A model generated the notes under the pieces. It saw only the letters and a program-made list of their open reading frames with translations, searched no databases and had not been told where the DNA came from. Positions 53,806 to 64,000 of a stretch of DNA of 64,000 nucleotides are shown in pieces. The stretch spans positions 5,468,501 through 5,532,500 of the forward strand of contig OU015655.1 in assembly GCA_907165275.2 (NCBI GenBank), in the 5' to 3' direction. Within the stretch, counting starts at the first letter, position 1, and every line of letters starts with the position of its first letter. Position numbers and translations under genes: made by a program. The stretch is from Zygaena filipendulae. Its lineage: Eukaryota; Arthropoda; Insecta; Lepidoptera; Zygaenidae.

Positions 53806-54152
53806 AATTAAAACAAATTTTTTAAAAGCTAAAAAGAACAAAATACCGATTTAATCCAACAGACAAAAATACACGTATCTAATACTAGTAGGTATTGGTT
53901 TGTGCTACCACTTTTCGATTTGAATTCGGTGCCAAGCTCGAGTTGTACAGCTCACGACGAGCTCGTGGCGGGAGTGGACTTAGCCCATCTACCTACTCCA
54001 TACTTGGCTTGTCACCAACTTCATATCGAAAACTGGTAGCAAAAACCAATACCTAATAGTATTACGTGTATTTTTGTCTGTTGGATCAAATCGGTATTTT
54101 GTTATTTTTAGCTTTTTAGTTTTGTTTTTGGAAGTCGGTTTTAATTTTTTTT
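53806..54152. mobile_element. Foldback element with arms of about 130 bp
   Basis: AACAAAATACCGATTTAATC, CAACAGACAAAAATACACGT and TAGGTATTGGTTTGTGCTAC in the left arm are matched in reverse order by GTAGCAAAAACCAATACC, ACGTGTATTTTTGTCTGTTG and GATCAAATCGGTATTTTGTT on the right. The ends carry AATTAAAAC and AAACCGACTTCC-like bases. It could form a long RNA hairpin if transcribed. Confidence 0.8.
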
Positions 54153-55408
54153 AATTTGTTTATTTCTTGCTTTTTAGTGAGTTGGTTTGTAATTTATCTA
54201 AGTTACAATAGCCTAATGTCAACTGCTCATAACCTTTTACAAAATATTGCTATTTCCGATGCAGGGACGTTAATTTTTGAGGAGTTCTCTTGGTACATCA
54301 CCATCAGTTCCACTTCACCACACAAGAGTGCCACGCGGTAGCAGCTGGCGATACGCCAAAGATAAAATAATGTGATGATTGACCGTATAATATATAGCGC
54401 TTGTCTAATTGTCCGAGTTGCCGAAAAAATCCTAGAATTTTTGCGGAAATTCGGTTTATCAAATTATCCTACAACATATAGGTACACAGATTAATAACAC
54501 AGAAAGAAAAGCGAAGAGCATTCGCAGCGCACCAGTTTTCAAAGCGAGCAAACATCAAGAGGGGTTTTTAAAAATGCAGTGTCAATCTTTCATGTTCAGT
54601 CAAATGAAAGTAATGTTACTGTTCAAGTGTTTGATGCTTGAAACTAGATAGGTAGCGAGGGTGTGTGAAGGTATATTCCTATATTTTTGCATTAGCTTCG
54701 CATGGACGATCGTGCAAAAAGCCAATGTTGATAAATCTTACAATCCCTACATATAACTTTCAATTACCTGTTAGCAAATCTCAATCAGTGATATGACGAT
54801 GACGTGACATTTTATTGAACGATCACCGCAAACAATAGTTGGTTGTCGCGGGACCAGTTTCTACTTTCGATTAAATCAATCCGCTTTGTGGCAACTTCCG
54901 TACCTCTGACAGCGTCACTACTCCTACTATTACCACCTACGAAGAGCCAAATTAGGTTACTCTCTTCTTTTTCTTTTTATGGACTTTCGCATAGTCAGTT
55001 TCAAGTAAAATAAATTGGCTAAATGTTAATATCTAGTAGGCGTCGGAATTGCAAATTGCTCTTGGAGGAAACAAAGAAGAAAATAGCTCGAAATGCCGTA
55101 TATCGTCTTGAGTACATAAAAAACCGTCACTGTGAATTCTATTGTCCAATACAGGACCATAAAACGACACGAAACTATATCGACACGAAAATAAATGACT
55201 GAACCGCCATCTTTGATTCCTGCCAAAAACTATAGGCTGGTTAGGTACTTTCTCACATGCTGATATAAAATTTCAAAATTCACTTTCAATATCAACTGGA
55301 ACTCTCGAGATCAAATTTTTGTCAATTAATCTATCAAATCATTGAATACATAACTTTTAGATATGTATTATAAATTGATAAAATGGTTGTTGATATAAAG
55401 ACGTATCG
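54153..55408. other. Unique DNA, nothing recognised
   Basis: No repeat ends or family-like frames were seen. Confidence 0.4.
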
Positions 55409-55523
55409 ATGTGGCAAAATCAGCAGCTGCAAATATTTATATTTATCTTTTTTATTTTATGAACATGTTTATAACAGTGTAACTTTCAACCCTGTAAATA
55501 TTTGCAGCTAATTTTGCCACACC
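55409..55523. mobile_element. 115-bp MITE, GTGTGGCAAAATTAGC type
   Basis: TGTGGCAAAATCAGC and AGCTGCAAATATTTA at the left are matched by TAAATATTTGCAGCT and AATTTTGCCACA at the right. Confidence 0.7.
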
Positions 55524-55685
55524 TTATGTACAGTCGTGGTCAACTATAACTAATTAGGGACACTAAGATCGAAAACAGAATCTGACTGAAATAAATAATA
55601 GAGTTTGACATTTCAAATTCTTTTTTATTTCAATTATTGGCTCCTATTAATATTATTCATAAATCGGTGTAAATACTTCATCAAG

Positions 55686-55792
55686 ATTTACGGCCGCATT
55701 AAGAGTCGTTTTAATGATTACTTTTAAGTAAATAAAAATAAACTCGTTTTCAACATTAATTTAATGAACGACTCTGAGTGCGGCCGTTAATG
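55686..55792. mobile_element. 107-bp foldback MITE, ACGGCCGCATTAAGAGTCG ends
   Basis: ACGGCCGCATTAAGAGTCG, then TTTTAATGA, is matched by TTAATGAACGACTCTGAGTG followed by CGGCCGTTAATG. Nested inside the Tc1-like MITE. Confidence 0.7.
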
Positions 55793-55834
55793 TATAAGGC
55801 GATATTATGGTTTAAAAAAAGCACTTATAATAAA

Positions 55835-56019
55835 CTAGCTGTGCCCCGCGGTTTCACCCGCGGTAATTTCGGAGTTCTCGTGGGAATTCCGGGATAAAAA
55901 ATACCCTATGTCCTTCTCTGTACCCCTGACAACGTGCATGCCAAATTTCATCTAAATCCGTTCAGCAGTTTTTGCATGATTGAGTAACAAACATCCACAC
56001 TTTCACATTTATAATATTA
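55835..56019 (-). mobile_element. Helitron-like element, 5' end interrupted
   Basis: CTAGCTGTGCCCCGCGG begins it. It follows the main family to TTTCACATTTATAATATTA, where the next Helitron starts. Confidence 0.85.
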
Positions 56020-56290
56020 CTAGCTGTGCCCCGCGGTTTCACCCGCGGTAGTTTCGGAGTTCCCGCGGGAATTTCGGGATAAAAAGTACCCTATGTCCTG
56101 CTATGTACCCCTGACAACGTGCATGCCAAATTCCATCCAAATCCGTTCAGCCGTTTTTGCGTGATTGAGTAACAAACATCCAAACATCCAAACATCCAAA
56201 CATCCAAACATCCAAACATCCAAACATCCAAACATCCAAATATCCAAACATCTAAACATCCACACTTTAACATTTATAATATTAGTAGGA
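56020..56290 (-). mobile_element. Complete Helitron-like element with minisatellite
   Basis: CTAGCTGTGCCCCGCGG is at the left and ATTTATAATATTAGTAGGA (5' end, TCC in reverse) at the right. CATCCAAA is repeated about ten times at 56176-56262. It sits exactly in the 5' end of the preceding copy, giving a tandem pair in the same orientation. Confidence 0.88.
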
Positions 56291-56414
56291 TAGTTAACAT
56301 TATGAAGTCAAAATAAACAACCTATTCTTTTTAAATTAATTGAAGCTTAATTCACATACCCATCCATGAATCTGGAGAGTGTCCCTAATTAGTTGACTGT
56401 GATTGTATAGGTGC

Positions 56415-56632
56415 CTATATAAAAATTAATCTGGCTGGCTGGACCAATTTCACTAATTCTATTTTTGTTGTGTTTGTTATTGTAAGGAGAAGTTTCTTAT
56501 GAAAGAAGTTTGGAGTTCCTGCGTGTGAATTTCCGAAACGGTTGGACCGATTTTGACGGGACTTTTAATGCTAATTAACTTATGTCATAAGAAGTAAAGG
56601 CTACTCTGGTAAAACAGCGGGCACAGCGAAAG
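56415..56632 (+). mobile_element. Helitron-like element, decayed
   Basis: AACGGTTGGACCGATTTTGA, CGGGACTTTTAATGC and ACAGCGGGCACAGCGAAAG relate it to the family at 26.0 and 41.0 kb. The final CTAG has been lost. Confidence 0.45.
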
Positions 56633-57026
56633 TATAATAGTTATCTCTTTTCCAGTAAAGATTACATGTATCTTTCAGTTATACACAAAAGTTAATGAAC
56701 CCTGAAAAGCCTACCTCGATACAAAAGAGCTTACTCTTTTGATACCAATATTTTGATATCAATACAAATTAATGACTTCTGTTTCCATTCATTTCTATTT
56801 GGGTCTAAGTTAGCGTGATTGTTGGTATAATTTAAAAATTCAGTCAGATGTGAGTTTATGGTCGAGTGGTCATTTTTATTAGTCCAGAAGGAGTTTATTT
56901 TATGATTTACCTATACTGTATGTACTGTATATATAATGTAAATTAACTAGTATACTTTTTTTTAGGATTACCCAAATATGAAAATTAAGGTAAATCTTAA
57001 GTGTACTAGCTATACTACTACACTAC

Positions 57027-57130
57027 TAGCTTTGCCCCGCGGTTTCACCCGCGTGAGTTTCGGAATTCCCACAGGAACTCCAAACTTAATTTAGTCTTTT
57101 TCTCCTTACAATAACAAACAACAAAAAAAG
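57027..57130 (-). mobile_element. Helitron 3' end
   Basis: CTAGCTTTGCCCCGCGG, then TTTCACCCGCGTGAGTTTCG. The interior (TCTTTTTCTCCTTACAATAA) matches the decayed copy at 56415. Confidence 0.65.
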
Positions 57131-57369
57131 ATATATAGATTATAAATAATTTTCATATTTGGGTAACAATCTTAAATATAGTGTCCTATTAAACCCATAT
57201 AACTTCAACTTAATGTTGAAGCAGATATCTTCAACCGATTGAGCTGAAATTTTGTATACACGTTTAGTTTGGATGACAAGGCATGGTTTATTCTTTTTAG
57301 CGCATTTGAATAAAGCTTGTATTATAAGAAAAGTTGTTTTAATTTTTTTTTTCTATCGAGACTAATTTT

Positions 57370-57532
57370 ATTGATAATAGCTGTGCCGGTGGTTTCACCA
57401 GCGGTAATTTCGGAGTTCCTGCGGGAATTCCGAGATAAAAAGTACCCTATGTCCTTCTCTGTACCCCTGACAACGTGCATGCCAAATTTCATCCAAATCC
57501 GTTCAGTCGTTTTTGCGTGATTGAGTAAACGT
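57370..57532 (-). mobile_element. Helitron-like element
   Basis: ATAGCTGTGCCGGTGG at the left; CCTATGTCCTTCTCTGTACC, AATCCGTTCAGTCGTTTTTG and TTGAGTAAACG follow. Confidence 0.75.
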
Positions 57533-57594
57533 ATGCGAAGATACGAAATCGCACTTTCATCCGACTTGCTTCAAATATTATCGTCACTGCTCAG

Positions 57595-57858
57595 CTCCTA
57601 TGTGTCTTAGCGTTATGTTTTATAGCCTATAACCTGCCCAGGAGTATGGATTACAATTAAATAGTACCAATTTTGGTTAAAATCCCTTCAGTAGTTTTTG
57701 ACCCTTGCGTGCACATACAGACAGACAGACAGACAAAAAATTTACTGATTGCATTTTTGGCATCAGTATCGATCACCATTCATCCTCCAATATTAATTTT
57801 GAATATATATTCAATGTACATAATTGACCTCTCTACAGTTTTATTATAAGTATAGATT
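57595..57858 (-). mobile_element. Helitron-like or related MITE
   Basis: TTTTATAGCCTATAACCTGC, ATCCCTTCAGTAGTTTTTGA and ACAGACAGACAGACA are followed by CTCTACAGTTTTATTATAAG and TATAGAT. This order is typical of another minus-strand subfamily; the 3' end is not clear. Confidence 0.45.
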
Positions 57859-58431
57859 GTAGGTATTTTTATGGTTGTGAAACTACCATCATTAAAAAAG
57901 TATTCTTGAAAGTACTTAAGTTAATAAAAATTGTATATTGAAACAAACGAAATTGGAAGTTTGGATCGTGAACCGTACTCACTTTAATGCTTCAGTCCAA
58001 TGAAGTTTTATAACACGATCCGAAATCTGTTAAAACTGGCAGTCAACGTTTATGCACACAAACAAATTCGTTAACAAATATTCCACTCTTAGTTCGAAAC
58101 TAGTTAGCCGGAACTTGAACGTGAAATTACAATTTTAGTTCAGGTAAAACTAAATGAACAATCTCTAGAAAACTAAAATAGAAAATTTAATAAAAAGTTA
58201 AATGTTTAATATTACGTTTCACATTTATAACAATGGTAGCCATTTCTTGCATTTATACGTACTTGGTATTTGGTTATTCATACGAAATTCAATATGAGCC
58301 CTTCCTCTAGGTTAGATTTATAGAAAAACCCTTTCATATAAATTCCCTCGTATGGAGTTTAATGTGTTTACACATATAAAAAAAAATCACTAGGTCATGA
58401 CGCACTTAGGTATAAAAATATTAATTATTTA

Positions 58432-58662
58432 TCAACCAGATTGGCGCAAATAGTCACAACTCACAACACTGCTCCGCAAATCGAGTGATCTTGAGTTTTC
58501 TTTGCGGTGGGGGCAGACGCTATGTGTATATTATATTATGTGTAGGTAGATATACCTGGTAGTATTTATATTTCTGATCTAGGCATATTTAAGCATATAG
58601 GTACATAGGTATCTAAGTGTGGATCAAGTAGACCTGTGTTGTGAAATATTAATACGTATATT
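58432..58662 (+). mobile_element. tRNA-derived SINE, copy 4 (old)
   Basis: AGATTGGCGCAAATAGTCAC is an eroded A-box region. TTTGCGGTGGGGGCAGACGC, TCTGATCTAGGCAT and GTGTGGATCAAGTAGACCTG with TGTTGTGAA follow in family order. Confidence 0.6.
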
Positions 58663-61600
58663 TTATTACCCTACTTATATATCATTTTCTGTACCCCTGA
58701 TATCGTGTATGCAAATTTTTTTTATTTACTAACACAATTTTAAACACAAAGCACATATTGTGTAATATACCTACACACACCTATATCTACGGGGGTGCTT
58801 CTATGGGGACAAATGATTCCCTTTGCTTTTTTATGCAATATCTTTCATAACTTCTTACTGTCATCGTAGAAAGTTTGCAGTAGGTATAGCCTAAGCATTT
58901 GCAGTTAGTTGTAAAGACTTGGAGAAAGAGTCACTTGAACTTGACCTTTTTGTTTTTCATCCAACAGAAGTTGAAAAAAAGTACTTCAGTATAACGCACT
59001 TAGTTTGTGTTCTCACTCGCGCCCACATTACGAGTGTATATATTTGATGTTAGTGAGCTTTAATTATACACAGAGGTTCAACTCCTTTTTCTCGTTTACT
59101 TTGGTCAAGACAAACACTCAAACACGAGTTCGTGAACGAGTGACGCAAATACTAGTAAATGGACTTGAAAAGATACACCTACTAATATGTACATACACCT
59201 GGCTACAATGCTTTCGCGTCAATTGTACCTATAAGATTCGATTTAATTAAGTATATAGAAAAAGATTATATTATAGAAAAAATTACATCTCACGTAAGTA
59301 CATATAGTTTTGAACACTGAAACTTTTTTTGTTTATCCATATCAGTAAGTACAAACTATAACTACCATTGATGAAAAAAATAGATGTAGGTACAATTTCT
59401 ATATTTTATACTACTACCACAGTTGATACTATTATCGGTAATTATAACCATGCAGGTACAACGAGTGCCTACTGCCTACGTATGAATCGTCTGTTGGATA
59501 CTTACTTCAGTAAAATTTGTATGTATGTAGGCACATTAAGTATATCCAATGACGACCTTCGAAACAGGCAGATTGACAGATTGACGGTCAACTAAATATA
59601 CTATCAAAGCAAAGAGCCCATAAAAATAAGTAGTGTTTGCCATTTTTGGACAAAATGTTGTTAGCAATTTTGCTGCTTCAGTAAACAGGGGCGTCCTTTT
59701 ATTACCTATCATGTAAAAAAATAACGGTACTTACATCTTGAAAGTATTCACTTGTGAAACGACGCCGGCGACCACCATTATTTTGTCATTTTAACGTCGA
59801 ACGTTTCAGGCAACGCGATGACTCGCTCGCCACGAACCATTATGAAACATTTGTCATTACGTAGAACGAAAAATATCACGTTGAAAGTGTTTGAGCAGTG
59901 TAATTTGTAATTTCAGCTGTGATTGTAATTGAACGTACCTTTTTATGTTGATATTGAGTTCTATTTGTAGTCATACCTATATGTGTAGCAACGAACAAGT
60001 GTTCGATGTATTGAATTACTCTCGGTTAAAAATCGGCAGGAGCTCTCGGCGGAGCATGCATGCACATTGCACACGGTACAACCAGAATTTCATGGCACGG
60101 TACGTTGTAAATGCAATTATGTCGAAAGCGCAGTGGGCGTCCGCGCGACATAAACAAATTCCTCTAGAGAAGAGTTTTGCTCCACAACGGTAGCTGGTTG
60201 AGTAAACTATGCAAGTTGTGGCAATATTTCCGTTAAAATACTCATATTCTATGTGTTAATTGGTCCGTATACAGTTGGTGGGTTGGGACAAATCTATGTG
60301 TGCTTAAAGTAATTAACTTCTAATAATTAATTTAATTACAGTATACTTACTTGTAAATTATAATAAAGATTGATAAATAAACAAAGGCGGACTTATTCCG
60401 CGAGGGGATTTCAACCTTTGAGTGATCAAAAGGATCTGTAGTAAATGTAGACGGGCATTATTCTTTAGAAATTTTTATGTAATATAACTAGAATATTTTC
60501 TGTAGAAGTAATAAATTAAAATATTTGTAGGTAGTTAAAAAACAAATATAAGTATATGTACCATATGGTTGTCCTAACATATTAAAGAAATTAAAATTTG
60601 CGTGCGTGTAAAAATTTAATTTAATTTAAAATAGAAACATAAGTATAAAATTTTTACGTATAAGAAGATAATATTATGTTATTAAAAGTGGTTTGAATTA
60701 ATGCGTTTCTGAAATTCCGGTAAGCTTGATGCTACTTGTTATTACAAAAGTTTTGCCATCTACCATTTTCCACGTAACCGACATATTAAAATAGCATCTT
60801 TCTATATTATAGTTTTCTATCCATCAAGTCTCAACTTCCCAAAAGAATATTTTATTGTGTTTCAAACTTTGCTTTATTTAAATATTTTATTATGTTTACT
60901 TACATATTATTATAATATTTACTATAGGTAGTTTGTATACAGTCCTCAATAGTTTCCTGTGCTATTTTGTATTTACTTTAAAATAAAAGTTTCATTGTTA
61001 ATTTGTTTAGTAAATTAAAACAAAAACCATTAAACATGTTTAAAATTAATTCTTTTGTACTTGAGTGGTGGGTAGGTATTGAGAATGAAGTTGTGAATAG
61101 AGAGCTGCTGTGAAACAATACCTATTTCTAGAGCCGCTACCAAAAACAAAAGAATATCAGCATTCACTCGCTCATAGGTACTTGAGTCTCGTGTTTGTCA
61201 CTCACTCTCGAGCTATATTTGCAAGGGGTTCTCCAGAAATTATGATAATTCTGTTTTGCGTTTTTATTACAAACAGCTTCTTCACTAAAATTTCTTTACA
61301 ATTGTCACATAAAAATATTGCAAAGTAGCTACGTAGATACTAATTTATAAAAGCGAGCAAAGTTGCTTAATAAATACCTATACCTGTAATATTTTCCTTG
61401 ACGATATTTATTTCTATATATCTACTTCTTCTATGTTGATAGCGTTTTTTGCGGTGGTAAAATAATTTCTCCAATGTCAAGTAACAATATTATTTCAAAG
61501 TTTATAGACAACGTAAGCACGGGGTCGCTTACTCCCATAACCAAAACATATGATTCACTCACGAAAGTTAGTTGTTTGCTTGGGGTAGAGAAAATAGCTT

Positions 61601-62616
61601 TTGTCCTGTTGGAAAAGCGAGCGCGTGCGCTCTATAAATTATGTATAATTCCCCACTTATGACTTTGAGTTACATAAAAAACTTCGAATGCATATAATAG
61701 GATATCATAGTATTTTTAGACAGGTCGCCAAACACAAAATGGTTTAGCACAGTTTAAAATAACAGTAGCGGTAAAATTTTAATAAATAATAATATTTTTT
61801 TTATATTTTTCTCTTTGAGTGGTTAGTTAGATTTACCTAATTAGTATTTTTAATCAATCAGAGAGGAAGGCGATGGTTTTTTTTTTAGATCCTGTTTATT
61901 TGTTACTGGCAGTAACAAATATTTTTCTCAGAACTTTCAAAAGGTGCATGCATAAATATTTAATACACAGCTCTCACATCGAAAATATTTTTAATTAAAT
62001 CTTTATTTAATTTATTTATGGTTCAGTTTTCCTTACACAGGTCGTTAAATGAATTTGAAGTTTCTGTTCAGTTAATTACGTTTCCCGCTGAGCTGAAATG
62101 TACCTGAAACATTTTTAGACGCCCCAGGGGAGGCATTGATCAGTATGAATACAGCCACCTGTAATATCAGACTCAAATGGACGCCCCATCGTGCACAGTA
62201 ATTTTTTTCTTTGAATTCCTGACGTGACAATTTTGTCCGCTTTTCGTAATACCAAAAAGGAAAAGAATATACCTAATCTCTATGATCGAATTTGTTGGTC
62301 ATAACAACGTTAAAGCTAAAGCTTTTATCTTCTTACTCTGTATATTTGTAAAAGATATGGATGGAAATAAATATAATAATATTTATATTATTATTTTAAA
62401 CAGACATTGGGAAGTTTTTTTATTCACAATGTTTCCGCGGGATTTAGCTTTCACGTATACGTATTACGTGTGTAATTATAGTTGTTACGTAAATACACAC
62501 ATCTGGCTTTATTCCCGGCTTTGTGTTAATTAAAACTTAATGAACACATCATCTACAACAATAATGAAATCTTGATCAACTTTCTTTTACTCGTTATTAG
62601 TAACAAAATTTTAACA
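58663..62616. other. Long repeat-poor stretch, no gene recognised
   Basis: A Helitron scrap lies at 58681-58718 (TTCTGTACCCCTGATATCG). A possible LINE 3' scrap lies at 60370-60425 (AATAAACAAAGGCGGACTTA). A GC-richer unique island covers about 59640-59935, and another about 60000-60200. No frame has a family resemblance. Confidence 0.4.
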
Positions 62617-62767
62617 AAAAATTAAAACCAACTTCAAAACATAAAAATGCACTTACACTAAAAAGTTAAAAAATAACAAAATACCGATTTAATGCGAAAG
62701 ACAAAAACGCACGTAATATTATTATTGGTATCTGATAGCTACTGATCGTTTCGAAGTCGGTGCCTTA
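62617..62767. repeat. One arm of the 53.8-kb foldback family
   Basis: AATTAAAACCAACTTCAAAA, AACAAAATACCGATTTAATG and GACAAAAACGCACGTAAT match the left arm at 53806 in the same order. Confidence 0.65.
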
Positions 62768-62769
62768 TA

Positions 62770-63064
62770 CAACGTGTTAATGTATTAACCCAAAACATGA
62801 TCCACCCCATTTAAAAAAAATAAACAATAATATGATTTAAATATAAATTATCTCGAAAAATTAATACTATAAAAAGTTATTCAACATTAGTTATACCATG
62901 GACCAATTAAACTTGCACCTACGAGTCAATGACCGATTCGAATTGTAAAATTGTATTATAAATCAATTAGACATGGACTAGTAAAAATTAAAAAAATTAA
63001 CTTATTAAAACATGGTGCAATCGATTCGGAAAACTACTTGCTAGTTTTCAGTTAATTCTTGATG
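62770..63064. mobile_element. TA-flanked MITE, copy 2
   Basis: CAACGTGTTAATGTATTAAC follows TA. GATCCACCCCATTT follows as in the 34.7-kb copy, and the right end is an eroded CTAGTTTTCAGTTAATTCTT. Confidence 0.6.
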
Positions 63065-63384
63065 AATAATTTAAATATTGAGAGAAGCTGACAGGATAAT
63101 ACATATACTATTAGCTGTTTCAAAATATTTATAGAAACTAAACATTTAACGGATTAATAATAATCTCTGTAATAACTTTAACTTTATTATGATCACTCGT
63201 ATATCAGGCCTAACTACTTGTTTGTTTTTATTATTCGATATAAAACGTTTCCTAATAATTTATTTGGCTGTGCTTCTTCTGAAGTGGAAATTCTTGATTA
63301 ATTTACGTACTAAGTGTACACAAACCAATCAAATACGAAGTACCTAAATTTATTTCTCTAATATTATTCTTTATCTAATATTAC

Positions 63385-63532
63385 TATATATACGCGCGAA
63401 TGTGAGTTTGGTTAGCTGTTACGTTTCACGCTTAACTACTCAACTGAACATCACGATATTTAGCATACCTCCACGTTGAATTCCCCTGGAAACTTCGAAT
63501 TAAACTCAGGCGAAACCACGGAGAATAGCTGG
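63385..63532 (+). mobile_element. Old Helitron-like element
   Basis: GCGCGAATGTGAGTTTGGTT, CACGCTTAACTACTCAACTG and GAAACCACGGAGAATAGCTG are degraded forms of the main family, in order. Confidence 0.55.
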
Positions 63533-64000
63533 TAAAAAATATCTGAGAAAACTCAATGACTGACGGGTAAAATCACGGACAATAGCTAAGCAATGTTTTT
63601 TACCCATTTTAGTTATAGTAAAAGAATTGATGAAAAAACAACTGCAGGAGAAATAACCATTTTGTTCCAATCGTATCCAATAGTATTGCAGAATAAGACA
63701 CCACTGCAATTTTTACTGAAAAAATATGATTTATTTAATTAAATTATTCGTGATATACCTATTGTATTTAAAAAAAAACGTTCAAGCTTCAATCACACGA
63801 AGGACTACTACAAGTAATCTGTCATTAAATTTGATTTTAGCGTAAGTATTCATTATTTTATAACAATGAAAGCTTAGCTAGAAGATATAATTATTCAGTA
63901 ACTAACATCAAAGAGATACCAGAATAGACTGGACCAACGTCAATCTGGTTATGACATCAATGTCTAGTTGTAATAGCCATCAAGACGTAGTCATGTTCAC
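63533..64000. other. Unique AT-rich DNA to the window end
   Basis: A faint second Helitron tail may follow at 63565-63590 (AAAATCACGGACAATAGCTA). No gene was recognised. Confidence 0.4.

Larger units (their letters stand above)
55529..56407. mobile_element. Tc1-like MITE hosting three other elements
   Basis: TA at 55529-55530 and 56406-56407 flanks CAGTCGTGGTCAACT (then AACTAATTAGGGACACT) at the left. The right end carries AGTGTCCCTAATTAGTTGAC and then TGTGATTG. The start and the TA target fit Tc1/mariner. No transposase is present. A foldback MITE and two Helitrons lie inside. Confidence 0.75.

Noticed and set aside
56091..56273. 60-residue frame with repeated CLDVW
   Set aside because: It is a translation of the 8-bp minisatellite in a Helitron.

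Overview
The window looks like a stretch of lepidopteran (moth or butterfly) chromosome that is almost entirely non-coding and transposon-rich. The reasons are the AT-rich background, the many TACCTA/TAGGTA runs, and about 35 copies or pieces of non-autonomous Helitrons whose 3' end is a GC hairpin followed by CAGCTAG (the Lep1-type signature). Four copies of one tRNA-derived SINE and LINE 3' ends of a type I associate with Lepidoptera agree with this. I found no host gene exon that I can defend, so the window is either intergenic or inside very long introns.

The only long intact reading frames belong to an errantivirus-type endogenous retroelement at 19037-24486. It has two 301-bp LTRs that read as identical, a 4-bp target duplication (AGAT), a tRNA-Ser-type primer-binding site, a fused Gag-protease frame (20117-22546) and a complete Env/baculovirus-F-like frame (22503-24212). 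Reverse transcriptase, most of RNase H and the integrase core are missing. The identical LTRs point to a recent insertion that must have used enzymes supplied in trans.

Around 5.8-8.2 kb are remnants of what may be a two-gene DNA transposon. A plus-strand THAP zinc-finger pseudogene faces a minus-strand exon pair that resembles the N-terminus of SWIM/YqaJ-type proteins. Each lies downstream of a TGACGTCA (CRE) palindrome just inside a terminal repeat. Related terminal repeats and/or the same palindrome recur in MITEs at 8.7, 14.0 and 18.1 kb.

From 41358 to 51738 two copies of one 4,034-bp element lie in opposite orientation, 2.3 kb apart. They have equal length and mirrored internal coordinates, and every one of the four ends sits exactly at TTAA, as expected for a piggyBac- or Kolobok-type element. 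Each copy carries older nested Helitrons and a four-unit array of about 100 bp. Together they form a very large palindrome.

The rest (0-5.8, 24.5-41.3 and 51.7-64 kb) is a patchwork of Helitrons, TA-flanked MITEs, foldback elements, SINEs, LINE ends and simple repeats, separated by unique AT-rich DNA. A clear nested stack lies at 55.4-56.4 kb. Several higher-GC unique islands could be regulatory, but the sequence alone does not show it. All percentages and identities were judged by eye.
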